The notes under the pieces were generated by a model, which was not told the DNA's origin, did not search any database, and saw nothing but the letters and a program-made list of their open reading frames with translations. The position numbers and the translations under genes are program-made. From Isoetes taiwanensis (lineage: Eukaryota > Streptophyta > Lycopodiopsida > Isoetales > Isoetaceae), in NCBI GenBank assembly GCA_021234155.1, contig JAJEKV010000092.1, positions 372,001 to 436,000 of the forward strand: a stretch of DNA of 64,000 nt. The letters run 5' to 3'. Positions 10,766 through 21,407 of the stretch are shown piece by piece. Numbering within the stretch: the stretch's first letter is position 1; each line of letters starts with the position of its first letter.

Positions 10766-12024
10766 TTAACGAAACCGCCTCCAGGATCCTGTATATCCTT
10801 GTATAAAGTCACCTCTAGTTCTGTCCAGGGATATTCTGTTCTCTGTTCTTCTATCTTCTTCCTCTTCAACAATTTTGGAAGGGCTTCATCCGAAAAGGGG
10901 TGAAACAGGGACGAAGTATAGGAAGCAAACAAGAGGCAAACATGCTGTCAGCTAGCAGAATCACACCAAGCCATAGCCACAGAGATTGAAGGATTGGCCC
11001 TACTTGCTAGAATCCACCCATAAGAGCTCCACAGGATAGAATCGACAAAAACGCTGGACCGTAGAAGATTCAGCATTTGAGCTTCTTAAACTTAGCAATG
11101 GCCCTAAGCAACGGCCTATAGCAGATAGAAACGACCATGAGCTTATCAAACCAAGCAACAACTCTGATAGAAGCCCTGAGCAATGGGAGATAGCATTCAA
11201 ACATGGTCGGATCTGTAGATGGGGGAATCTTAAGCAGTGCCAGATGGCTGAATCATGAGCATGAGAAGTTTTTTTGCAGGAAGTGGATAGGGATAGATAG
11301 TGGATAGGCTTCTATGGCCTTAAAGATGCCATAGCTGGTGCTTGAAGACGCCATAGCTCGAAGAGGCCACACTCCGAGACCATTCTTCACGGATTTCTCA
11401 GAGCCTATATTGGAACTAGGGCATTTTCTCGGGGATTTCAAGGAAAAGGATGCACAATCTTAAAGCTTAGGTTATCTTGAGTGGTGTGGGCACTTCAATC
11501 CTTCTCCAGCTTCAGATTCTTCAATACTGGTGAGTTTTCATCGGCTTAAACTGGCCATGTTTTTCGGAAACAAAAGTTCACAATCTTTATCTTATAGATT
11601 AAAGTTCACAGAATCTTACCTTCAAGATCTTCTCTAGCAAGCTTGAAACCTTTGCAAAAGCCAAGACACCGGTAAGCCCGAAAATCCTTGCACGAATATC
11701 CATAGCCGGAAGCTCAAATCTTTGGAGGCCCAAAGGTATGTACCAAATTTCAAGTTTCAAGAACAGGCGGGAAAAAATAGCGGGGTAGTTCAAAAAAGAT
11801 GGAGGCTTTACTTTTAATAATAATGGTTATTTTTTGGCATATATATACATTAGGAGGGTTTTCTATTTTACCACATAATATGAGAGTATCTAATTTTACG
11901 TGTATATAATGCACTCAGAAAACACATAGAAGATGGTGTCTCATTTTTTATTAGCTTAATTCATATTCAATTTCTTTCATAGGTTTAATAATGCATAGCT
12001 TTCAATAGGTTTAATTCATAGGCT
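10766..12024. other. No gene recognised (1.26 kb)
   Basis: Moderately mixed sequence with only short frames. From about 11820 it becomes A/T-rich, and 11985-12024 holds TAGGTTTAAT-type repeats that continue on the far side of the next element (15710-15835). They mark the target of that insertion. Confidence 0.5.
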
Positions 12025-12435
12025 TAGGGTACTTTCAGACCATGGGGTTAAATTAAACTAAATTTTAAAGTAACCAATTGTTTGTTAATGATAAATTAAG
12101 GTTATTTTTGTCAAGCTTTCACACCACTTGTTATGTCAATTACTAACATTACAAATTCTGTTAAAAAAACTTTCAGACATGGGATTTCTTATGTTATCCA
12201 CTAACATAACAGAATTTGTTAAAAACATTTTTGCACCAAAGTTTGTTATGTTAGGTTTTAACATAACAAAATCTGTTAAAAACCATTTCACATTGCAAAA
12301 CAGAAATTCAATATGTTAATGGTCACTGCATGTTCTTCTTCCTGGCCTATGCTGCTATTTGTATTCGGCTGTCTATCATCACCTTCTCTGCATTACAAAA
12401 GGCATGCGATCAAATAGGCGATCAAATAGACCGTA

Positions 12436-12562
12436 GCTTTCATTATATTCAAAAACAAATACAAATAAACCTCATCAAGGTAGAAGCAGCTTTCATTATA
12501 TTCAAAAATACAAATAAACCTCACAAAGGTAGAAGCATCTTTCATTATATTCAAAAACAAAC
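12436..12562 (+). repeat. Short tandem repeat, about 50-base unit
   Basis: AGCTTTCATTATATTCAAAA recurs near 12436, 12489 and 12537, each followed by ACAAATAAACCTCA or a variant. It lies inside the 3.7-kb inverted-repeat element. Confidence 0.8.
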
Positions 12563-13149
12563 AGAGAGACAAATAGAGAGAAGAATTTTTTTCATGGTAA
12601 TCTTAATTGTGAGTTGTTTTCTAGCTTACGCTTTAACTGTTATGTTTCCTAAGCTTTCAATATAAAGATAATAACACCGTGCATTCTAAAGCTAAAGAAG
12701 AACACAAAAAACAATAAAAATCATGTGCTTAGGGTAAAGAACACAAACGATTGCATGCCAGGAACAGTTTGTATATCTGTCTTGTTGACACTCTGGCCCA
12801 TTACTCCGTATGCAATCCTGTAAGGTTTTTAGAACCTAAATATTAGAAAAATAAGTGGATGTTACAGCTTTTGCAACTTTGTCTACTATGTCCTCCATTG
12901 CAAGAATTGAAAAACTGGTCTTTAACTTGGCTGCATGAAGGTTATGTATTTGTATCCAGCAAAAACTACAATGGCTTCTTATTGTGATCTGCAGTAATTC
13001 ATTGACATATCCAGGCTACTTACTGCAAATATTGTTTTGATCCTAATCTTGTATATTCCACTTGCAAAACAAACACCCCCAGAAAAGTTTCTTTCTTTAA
13101 AGGAAATAGTAACAAGGTTTACAAAAGGCAAGAACAAAGAACCTTTCAT

Positions 13150-13742
13150 TTCGAAACCCATAAAGCCATTGGGTTGCTGTAAAGCTGATAAGTTTTGAAA
13201 TAATGGCGGTGCTTCTAGCTTAGAATATGGTTGAAAACCCCCTGAAAACCCACTAGAACATGAAACAATTCTGTATGAGAAGGGCATAAATGATTGTATG
13301 AAACAATTCTGTATGAGAAGGGCATAATTCTGTGATGGCGGAAAAGGATTACTGGGCGCAATCTTTCCACTGCACAACATCAACAGAGGAGATATAATTA
13401 TATAATAAAGGAAAATGGCAAAATGATGCAAAACGAATAGTTGGTTTCATCATTGTAAATTTACCTAGACTGCATGCCACTAAACAAAGTCACTGTTGAT
13501 ACAGAGTTCTGTGACATAGGAAAAGGACTGCTAGATCCCATAATTCCAGTGGGTCCAGAACTTTGGAATGGAGACTGGTTGGTACTTGGCACAATCTTCC
13601 CAGAAAGCATTGTTGTTCCTTGTGGAGGATGAGCAGCAGGACCTTTATAAGGATTTCTAAGGAGCATCTCAAATTCAGAGTTCTTTGCGATGAACATGTT
13701 CATTTCTCTTTGGATCTATATAAATATAAAATGCCATCAAGA
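13150..13742 (-). pseudogene. Exon-like gene fragments inside the transposon, product unknown
   Basis: On the minus strand an exon-like block (about 13738 to 13471) follows a TATAG acceptor and ends at CTAG/GTAAAT. It encodes FEMLLRNPYKGPAAHPPQG and SPFQSSGPTGIMGSSSPFP. A second block starts after TGTGCAG near 13372 with GKIAPSNPFPPSQNY, which echoes SGKIVPSTNQSPF in the first, and runs on with LFQNLSALQQPNGFMGF. The Ser/Pro/Phe-rich repeats with intact splice borders look like a host gene captured by the element. The style recalls plant FG-type nucleoporin-like proteins, but I cannot name the parent gene. Confidence 0.5.
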
Positions 13743-14274
13743 CTTTATTGCTAAGTTCCTATTAGGGAATTAATTTTCATGTATTTTACACTTAATGAGT
13801 AGTTGTTAAGTGTTTTAATTCTATCTTCTTCTAATACAGCAGAAACTTCTAGTGGAAGCTGGGCTGCAGAGGCAGGTTAGATGGCTATGGAGCAAAGGTA
13901 GAAACCTAACACAAAATTTGATAGCAAAATACACAACAATTGACAGCAGAATGGAAAGTTTTTCAACAATTATACAGTAGAACAGAGCTAGCAAAGTGTC
14001 AAGATGCACATGCAAAAGCGAGTGTGGAACAAGGACTAGAAATCTAGAGTCATAATGGGATGGAAAAAAGGGGTTGAAGAATTTTCGATCATGAGATGAC
14101 GGGCAAAAACCCAACCCATGATACGCTAGTCACATATCCTGTTTGGAATCAAGAGAATTCAAAAGAGATCAGTCACAAGTTTAAAGTTTCTGAGAAACTT
14201 ATCAGAGAAGCAAATGATCTCCTAAGTTGGAATAGTACGTTAATTTCTCATTCTACAGTTTTGATTGCTTTGGA

Positions 14275-14899
14275 TAGAATAGAATAGAATAGAATAATTT
14301 TTTTAACGTCCACGGAGACCAATAGGTCATGGGACCCATACAATGGGCTAGTACAATCATTACTACTAGGATTAAAAAACCCCTGCCTCGAAAGGTTTTC
14401 AAGGGAAAAACCTTTGCAGTAATGATGATACTAGACAAGCGGAGATAATGACTACTGAGGGCTCAGTAATTGCAGACGTTTATCTAGAACCTCAAGTATG
14501 TATAATGCCAAGTCATGCACAGATGGTGCTCTGAGAAGTTGTGGAAGCGTGGAATGGAATGCTAAGGTCAAAAAATGATTCCGGACTATCTCAAAAGCAG
14601 GGCAACTCAGAAGAGTATGGCTTTCATCTTCAATAACCTGTAACTGGCAACAGACACATAGTCTCGCTTCTCGCGGCAATTGCGGCCGCTCCCATCTACC
14701 TGTCTCAATCCGTAGTCTGTGGGACCCCGTGTGAATGGATGCAATAGCTACAAGCTTGTTCCTGGACAATGAAGCAAGCAAATAAGCTTGGGGCCCAGGT
14801 GCCAAGGTGGGATTTATGTGTGCATGATAATGACCAGTTTTCACTTGGGCCAAAGTAACTGCGTCCCAGATCTTTTGAGAAAAACGACCATTGAGATAT
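14275..14899 (-). mobile_element. Family-A LINE, severely 5'-truncated
   Basis: Reading on the minus strand from 14899, the sequence encodes the end of ORF2: GHYHAHINPTLAPGPQAYL, then RIETGRWERPQLPRE and the C-terminal Cys/His motif CVCCQLQVIEDESHTLLSC. It ends at 14452. It is almost identical to the plus-strand copy at 52.67-53.36 kb, so both are young copies of one source. The 3' region has the hairpin element (14348-14434) and the terminal GGTCTCCGTGGACGTT, followed by a (TTCTA)n tail, seen on the plus strand as GAATA repeats at 14275-14296. Homology to the other copy stops at about 14899, the truncation point. Confidence 0.85.
14348..14434 (-). repeat. Hairpin element, copy in LINE 3' region
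   Basis: Minus strand: arm CTAGTATCATCATTACT, loop core with GGTTTTTCCC, AAAACC, CGAGGC and TTTTTTAATCC, then the complementary arm AGTAATGATTGTACTAG. It has the same loop core as the elements at 47.6, 51.6 and 54.3 kb but a different arm sequence. Confidence 0.85.
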
Positions 14900-15266
14900 T
14901 GATAATGTAAGGCTCTCTATATATACTCTAAATTTTCCTATCAAAATCTAAGAGTTTCCCAAACCCACAAACAGCATATTCTGTGGAAGGTGCCAGCCAA
15001 AAAACGATAATACAGATAGATAGAGATCTTCATATAAACACAACACTGATGGGATATGAGTTCATGGGACATGAACTGATGATGATGACAGTATAAAAGA
15101 TAGAGACAAAGAACACAAAAGATAGAGAAACAAGGAAACAAAAGTCGATGAGAAAAAATACCTGATTGTCCGGTATGGTATCTGGTATTGGGCGTGCAAG
15201 GGAGAAGAAGTCCTTTGCCTAAACAAAAAACATGAGGAATCTGGTATGTTTTATCAGGCAGGAAGA

Positions 15267-15400
15267 CAAAAACGAAATGCTGGTACTTCTGGTCTGAAGA
15301 ATGCATACCAGAGAAATGCTGAAAAAATGATGGTCTGAAGAAATGCTGCTGGTACTTCTGGTCTGAAGAAATGCTGGTACTTCTGGTCTGCTGGTCGATT
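15267..15400. repeat. Tandem repeat of a roughly 25-base phrase
   Basis: GAAATGCTGGTACTTCTGGT and shortened forms recur between 15275 and 15390, followed by two copies of CGATTGGCGATG around GGAGCGG. This is inside the 3.7-kb inverted-repeat element. Confidence 0.75.
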
Positions 15401-15706
15401 GGCGATGGAGCGGCGATGGAGCGGTCGATTGGCGATGCCGCCGTAACAGCACTAAACCAGTGGCAAGGGCATCCAATAAAATTTCGTCCAATTCTTGGAA
15501 GATTGTTAACCAATTGTTAATGTTTAACATAACAACCTGCAATGTGAAACCTGGTTAAACTCTTAATTTAGCGCTAACAAATTGTTATAAATTAACCCCT
15601 TTTTTTTAACAATTTCCTTAACAAAAAACATGTGTGTTAATTGTTAAATTAAATTTTTTTAACATAACATATTTAACCCCATGGTCTGAAGGTACCCTTA
15701 CATAGA

Positions 15707-15892
15707 TTTAATATATATGTTTACATGCGTTTAATAGATTTAATGCATGGTTCGATGCATAGCTTTTATAAGTTTAATGCATAGGTTTACATAGGTTTAA
15801 TGCGTAGTTTTACATACTTTAATAGGTTTTGTGAACTATTTTTGAATGGCACCTCTGTAAAGATAACCTTTAGCCTTCAGAACCGACTCGCG
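15707..15892. repeat. Degenerate TAGGTTTAATGCATAG minisatellite
   Basis: Variants of TTTAATGCATAGGTTTACAT fill 15710-15835. The same phrase lies on the other side of the 3.7-kb element (11985-12024), so this is the interrupted target array. Confidence 0.65.
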
Positions 15893-16090
15893 CCTTTCTC
15901 GACCCACGAGTCGAGAAAGGCCCTCAGACCTATGTTTTTCACTCTGAGCTGCCTTTCTCGACTCGCGAGTCGAGAAAGGCCCTCAGACCTACGTTTTTCA
16001 CTTTAGACCTGCATTTTTCACTTTGAGCTTTCTCTCTCACCTGTGCTTTTCACTCTGAGCTACCTTTCTTGACTCGCGAGCCGAGAAAGG
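15893..16090. repeat. Satellite array built on a 28-base palindrome
   Basis: Units contain CCTTTCTCGACTCG joined to its own complement: perfect at 15952-15979, near-perfect at 15893-15920 and 16063-16090. Between them lie GCCCTCAGACCT and GTTTTTCACTCTGAGC. Unit spacing is 59 and then 111 bases. Half-units reappear at 17238-17375, so the array was split by the insertion at 16121-17210. Confidence 0.9.
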
Positions 16091-16120
16091 GCCTCACACT
16101 TGTGTTTTTCATTTTGAGTT

Positions 16121-17210
16121 TCCTTTTTTTTTTTTTTTTTTTTTTGTGGGCAAGATGTTTAGATTTTATTAATAAGAAAACCAGTACAAGACCTTAGGAC
16201 CTTATTTCGGGCTCCACAATAGGCCAGATAGGAAGAATTCATATGCCCATGGTCGCCAGATGGGAAGTATTTACAAAAGAAAGGAAACCCAGATGTAGAT
16301 CTAGGAAGTACCAGTGCCATAGAAGACCAGATTAAGGTGAGATCCGATAAAAACCTAGAAACAACACCACAATGCGCTCCTGATCCGAAAGTACAGGCAA
16401 ACAAGAACAAGCAGTAGAGAACTTCTTCCCACGCGTTAACTCAGCCTTGATTTGCAGAGTCTTATAAGGGTACTACAAGGAGAATACTCAAATCCTCACC
16501 ATCTTCCCATTATAGAGACGTCCATCAGAGCCTCCCCAAAAGGGTAGTCCATTACTCCACATTTCATTCAGTCCACCTACCTGGGTTCTGTCTCTATCAT
16601 ACTCTACTATAGCTGTGATAGCCCTCGGTTCTCCCGTACCTCAAGCCTCCTGGACCTCTTCCCTTTCAATGATTTCCCTGCCACAGACCACTTCTAGAGT
16701 CTACACCTCCTCCTAGTTGGGATAGGAGAGGGCAACACAAGGGAGGCATGCCACCATCCAAGACTCACATTATGAGATAGATATCTGCCATGGACGAACT
16801 AGGGAAGAACCAAATGCCGCCCACAAATCCAGCCCATTACTACAAGAAGCAACAGCCTTAGATGCTTGGCTGCCTTCAATCCATCAAGCAGAAATAAAGC
16901 TAGCTACGGAGTGAGGATACCAATAGAAAGAGCACACCTTTCCTAAATCTTCCAAGGGGTAGTACTACAGGGAAAATTTCCTTGAATCATGACATAAGAT
17001 CCTGAAGCACCACCCGGGGAATATACCTTTAGTTACTGATATACAGAAATTCTTCAACCCTCTTCTTACCCTTCAGAATGCTAAAGGTCTGGCATCCATT
17101 TCCTGCAAAGTATCCATCTCCAAGCAGCTCCATCATGTTTGAGAAGAGGGCGTCATCCAAGCATGTAAGACCAGCACACTTCTGCAACAACTAGGCCTAG
17201 AATGATAGGC
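16121..17210 (-). mobile_element. Retroposed insertion with oligo(A) on the minus strand
   Basis: A T run at about 16123-16145 is the 3' oligo(A) of a minus-strand insertion. Next to it, on the minus strand, is CTGGTTTTCTTATTAATAAA, of the kind seen at plant L1 LINE 3' ends. The insertion interrupts the palindromic satellite, which resumes near 17220. I see no intact ORF or clear RT motif, so it is either a LINE 3' region or another retroposed transcript. Confidence 0.55.
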
Positions 17211-17494
17211 TGCAATATTCTAAATCTGCTCGACTCTTTCCTTTCTCGACTCTTAGACCTGTGTTTTTCACTCTGAGCTTCCTTAGTTGAGAAAGGCCCC
17301 CAGAAAGGCCACCTGATTTGCATTTTCCAAAAATGGCCTTCAGAACCGGCCTTTTTCACTCCGAGATGCCTTTTAAAACTGGTTTTTATTTTATTTTTCT
17401 TGCCTGTAACGTCACTTGATTAACTTGATTTTGTTTTTTGTAGTCCTTATCCCGACCAGATAGTATATGCTTGGGAGCAATGGAAAGACCCGTT

Positions 17495-17987
17495 CATTAC
17501 ATATTCTAAACGAGGTGGACCCTGGACTATTGCAGTCGTCGGATTCATCGATTCTACGACCCAGATCGTATGTTGGGCCCTCTCATTTCGCTTATAGTCA
17601 CTGATGAGTGGAGGCGCCTATGATTTTGAAATATGAAATACGATTTCGCGTAAGGTTTTGAGGGAATATTGAACCTCTATACCAAAAAAAAACTATTCTA
17701 TTCTATTTCTATTATACGGCTTTGCCTAAGTTTAAGAATATGAAATATGTGGGCTCGTACGAGGGCTCGAACCTCTACCAAAATAACTCAATGTCCTAAT
17801 AAGACTACTTTAACCAATATACCCAATGAACTAATGTGATTTTTTTTTATCTTGAATTTATGTTTTTTTTATAACACCTTATTCAATTCTTTTAGGGATA
17901 TATGGTCTATGGTTTCAAGAATTGTTATTTTTACAGCCATATCAAATCCCCCTAGAACCCCCTGTTATTTTGCTACATATTAGAAAG
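17495..17987 (-). repeat. Dispersed repeat with tRNA-like promoter, copy 1
   Basis: It shares almost all of its length with 55258-55690. On the minus strand it contains an A-box-like TGGTTAAAGTAG and a B-box match GGTTCGAGCC about 40 bases further on, as in tRNA-derived SINEs. The promoter sits about 150 bases inside the 5' end rather than at it. Its end TGCTACATATTA preceded by CCCCCTGTTATT is shared with the second copy and with 9208. This copy carries an extra stretch (17682-17716) of A residues and TTCTA repeats that copy 2 lacks. Confidence 0.7.
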
Positions 17988-19274
17988 GAGGTGAGTAGAA
18001 GGTTACATTGATTGGACAGACCAGCGCGTAGCCCATGAAGGACTTCCTCGTACATATTCTATTGTCTATAAGTTGCTCCCGTGGCTTGGAGAGTGCTGCA
18101 GACGACGTTCGCTCTAGGTAGTCCGTGTGTGAAGAGGGTGTAATCGTTATGACAATATAGCCAACATAGTCTCTTCACCCACTGTAGTATATATTATAAT
18201 GAGCCCATTTATAAATATAAAGTATCTCAAAACTAACACTTTTTGGTAAATAAGTAAACAATTTGCTTAATTTTTTTTGGAGTTTGTGATTTCTTGTCTA
18301 CCCATCCAAGAAAAAAGAGCCGAATGTCTTGGTAAAGGAATTCATCCTCACATGAAAAAACTCTTATTTTCAATGGCAAATAAGCCCCAAAATTCTTCAC
18401 ACGTCATTTTTGTGTAAAATAAGAGGGTTTCAAGAAAAACGGGGAATTGCATGTGGCTCACTTTAATTAAACGCGACTTATCTACTTTAACATCAACAGG
18501 ATCAACATCTGTGGGAAGTATATAAGACTATATTAATTTCATTCAAATTGCTTGCTTCCCTAAACTTGGAACTATTCTAGATTATACTTGAATGGACATA
18601 GAACACAAATGCTGGCTTTGATCATGGAATGTGCATCAGATAAACTGCAAGAGTCGTTGAGAGCAAGTCATCTATTGGCACTGTATATGAAATAATGAAT
18701 TCTTGGGCATCAAAAAATCCTAGACGGCAAATGCTAGAACCCTAAACCAATGCATTTCATCCTACTTTCTAACGTGCATTTCAGCATTACAATAAGCTAG
18801 ATCATGAGTGATATAGATACATAATGGATGAGTCTATAATGCAGAAGTTCAAGTTGATGTATAATGCTTTCAATAGATGCAAAAAGAGAAGCAATGCCAA
18901 CCATAAGACATCCAGTTATGCAAGAGTAATGGAGGAAGGCCAACTTTATATCACACTATATTGTTACCATATATGTCAAGTTGATCTTTTGTTTTATGGA
19001 TACCTTCATAAAGCTCTCTTAGTTCATGCAAAGTGCAAGAGCCAGAAAAGCAGTATCGCTTACCAACTTATTCTAGTGGGACTGCATTTATTCTCGCATC
19101 AAACATATAGTAGAGTTACATAAAAATGCATTCCAAGTTAAATACGTTGATGTCTGATGAGACAAAATATCTTGATATTTACTCATTTAGAATATAGATT
19201 ATAAATATGATGATCCTATATGCTCAATGTTTGAAATAAGTTTCAATGAATAGCAAGGAAAACTATCAAATGCC
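17988..19274. other. No gene recognised (1.29 kb)
   Basis: Mixed A/T-rich sequence. The only longer frame (18824-19123, plus, 99 codons) has no recognisable domain. Confidence 0.5.
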
Positions 19275-19475
19275 TAGATAGATGTGGACTGGCATGGGAT
19301 AAGCTACTTCATCCTAAAGTGACTTTACTTTGGTGGCAAATTCTTCACAGATGTCTTCGGATTCATGTTCTTGTCCACAGGTTTGACCCTAGAATATCAT
19401 ACTTGTGTCCAGTATATAAGCAGAGATCTAAGACCACTGAGCATTGCTTTTTCATGTGTGGCCACCTTACGTGTA
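19275..19475 (+). pseudogene. LINE C-terminal zinc-binding (zf-RVT-like) remnant
   Basis: The plus frame reads HPKVTLLWWQILHRCL, then VHRFDPRISYLCPVY and TTEHCFFMCGH. This matches the zf-RVT region that follows plant L1-type reverse transcriptases (a W-x-LLH-x-LPT-like block followed by C-P-x-C ... E-H-x-F-x-C). The second Cys of the first pair is replaced by Tyr. Only about 65 residues are recognisable, with no RT nearby, so it is a fossil fragment. Confidence 0.6.
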
Positions 19476-20955
19476 TGGGATTTTTATTTTTCCTTTCCCA
19501 GGTATCACTAACAAATCAACAAGTGCTTTTGGCAATTTACCCAAGTACCTGGATGAAGTTATTTTTGGATGTGTGCTCTTATCCCCATAGGCAGGTTGCT
19601 TCATTAAGTGGGTTTCCATGCTTACCCTTTGAGATTTTATTCCTTTGCATCTTTACATGTATTTGACTCTTGGTTAAACAAAGATTATCTTTCAACCAAA
19701 ATAATAATTAATAATAATAATATAATAATCAACACGATGGAATGTTCTACTTAGGACATGAAGCATAAAATGGAAGCATGAGGAATATTCAATGTCAGAT
19801 CTGACATCTTAAGTTCTAGGATGTCAAATAAACTTCTACGGCATGCTTGGTTCCAAGTATCAAATAAACTCTCAAGGCAAGTTTGCTTCCAAGTATCAAG
19901 CGAGACTCTTGGAAAATCACAGGATGCACAGACAAATCTTTGAAATTATAAGAAAGTAAAACATGGCAATAGATGATCAGACAACAGAGATTCGATGAAA
20001 ATGCTGTAGCATAGTATGCAGCATTAAAAATGCTACACCAAATATCACATTTACAATGTAGTAAAAAACCAAAACGCAAAGCATGGCATACCTTTAAGTG
20101 TGGCCAGATTTGGTGTCCGCAAGAGTTGGTGTCTGTGCCATCATGAAAATTCATGCTGATACCCTGTATATACAGGACAAAAATAGTAAAGTTGAAACCG
20201 CAGTAAATAACAAATGGGTATCCTTTATAGCGTGGCATTTGATTGAGATGTGGAGAAAAGCAATGAACGAAGCAAGATCCCAAGGGGTGGTGCACAATAA
20301 ATTTCCACATGATTTTGGGCATATGTTCTTGGAAAGTAGAAATTATATTTTTTGTTCAGATAAAGTTACCTAGACAATTGAATATGATAAACAAACCTTA
20401 CCAATATTCAAAGTGCCACTCTATCTCTGGGTGTGGTGTGGTAGGCTACATATTCCTCTGCTTAGTAAGCTTGTTTCATCCGCCCAGCTTGTCAGTATCG
20501 CATGATATCTTGGCAACTTCATACAGTGCATAGCCTGCCAGAACACATGAAATATCAAGGGGTTGCAGACACTGGAGGTTGTTAAAAAATGTCATAAGGA
20601 CCTCTTCAAATAAGTCCTCTGGGAAAATCAAATTTGCATCTAAAAACAGCGATTAGGGTTACCGATACAAACCCTATGACAGATCGATTCCAAAGTCTTC
20701 AAGTTTTTCCTCCTTGTGGCATGCATGCTGACATGGGTTCCTCGAGCTCAAAGCTGGTGCTGCCCGTTTATGAATTTCTATCCACAAAACTCATAGAAAT
20801 TTCTACCTGCAAAAACTCAAACCTCAAATCATGCAAGAATTTTTTTTCCAATTTTTGGATCATCGGGAATTTTTCTCGGCAGCTAATATTTTTAAAACCT
20901 TAGGAAATGTACCTTAAAAAAAAAGCAAAATTCTTTCCACCAAACTGAAAAATCA
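19476..20955. other. No gene recognised (1.48 kb)
   Basis: A/T-rich sequence with an ATAAT-rich patch near 19700. The 168-codon minus frame at 19816-20322 is rich in Cys, His and Phe and shows no domain. This is the left flank of the Copia element. Confidence 0.45.
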
Positions 20956-21384
20956 TGTTGAAGATGTAAGCATGTTGCACGACCATTACAATTTTATGTT
21001 CATTGAATATTTAAGGTAATGGTTCAATGGTTATCCGGCAATATGAACTTTGAATGTTATTTTTGGATAATGCTAGAGCCTAGCTCGGTGAACAGTGTCA
21101 CCGGCCAGGTGGAACTGCAAGCAATCATCTAGCAACCGCCTAGATGATCGAATGGACTGGATATTGGGATTGCCGGAATTCGGTGGTCCCTAAGAATGTA
21201 TAAACAGAAATTTATCTTGTACAGATATAGGCAGGAAGAATGAATTGGGTTTGAAGTTCCGACATATGCATATGATTTGATCACTGGTATTTTCGAACAT
21301 TTGGTTGTTTAACTTTGCTTTTAGTGTGTGACATTGGGTAGTCGAAGTTGCCTTAGCTAATATAAGATTAAAGTTAATCCTACA
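20956..21384 (+). repeat. Copia 5' LTR
   Basis: It begins TGTTGAAGATG and ends ATCCTACA, the canonical TG...CA. It matches 25669-26090, with an extra TGGTTGT-type 7-base segment near 21301 that the 3' LTR lacks. Confidence 0.95.
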
Positions 21385-21385
21385 G

Positions 21386-21397
21386 TGGTATCAGAGC
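21386..21397 (+). other. Copia primer-binding site
   Basis: TGGTATCAGAGC lies one base after the 5' LTR. It is complementary to the 3' end of plant initiator methionine tRNA, the usual primer for plant Copia elements. Confidence 0.95.
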
Positions 21398-21407
21398 AAA
21401 TTGCACA

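Larger units (their letters stand above)
12025..15706. mobile_element. 3.7-kb terminal-inverted-repeat element carrying gene-like exons
   Basis: The ends match in inverted orientation: AGGGTACTTTCAGACCATGG at the left and AGGGTACCTTCAGACCATGG on the complement of the right end, both followed by GGTTAAAT. Behind each end lie repeats of TTAACATAACA/TGTTATGTTAA type (12130-12320; 15515-15675), like the subterminal repeats of CACTA, hAT or foldback elements. The same degenerate TAGGTTTAATGCATAG repeats flank both ends. No transposase frame is visible, so it is non-autonomous. It carries exon-like sequence at 13.15-13.74 kb and a nested LINE fragment at 14.3-14.9 kb. A target duplication is not certain. 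Confidence 0.75.

Noticed and set aside
12330-12665. 111-codon plus frame
   Set aside because: Its length comes from three tandem repeats of about 50 bases inside a transposon; no domain.
14941-15513. 190-codon minus frame
   Set aside because: Low-complexity and made partly from tandem repeats (the SSDQKYQ-like phrase recurs); lies in the inverted-repeat element.
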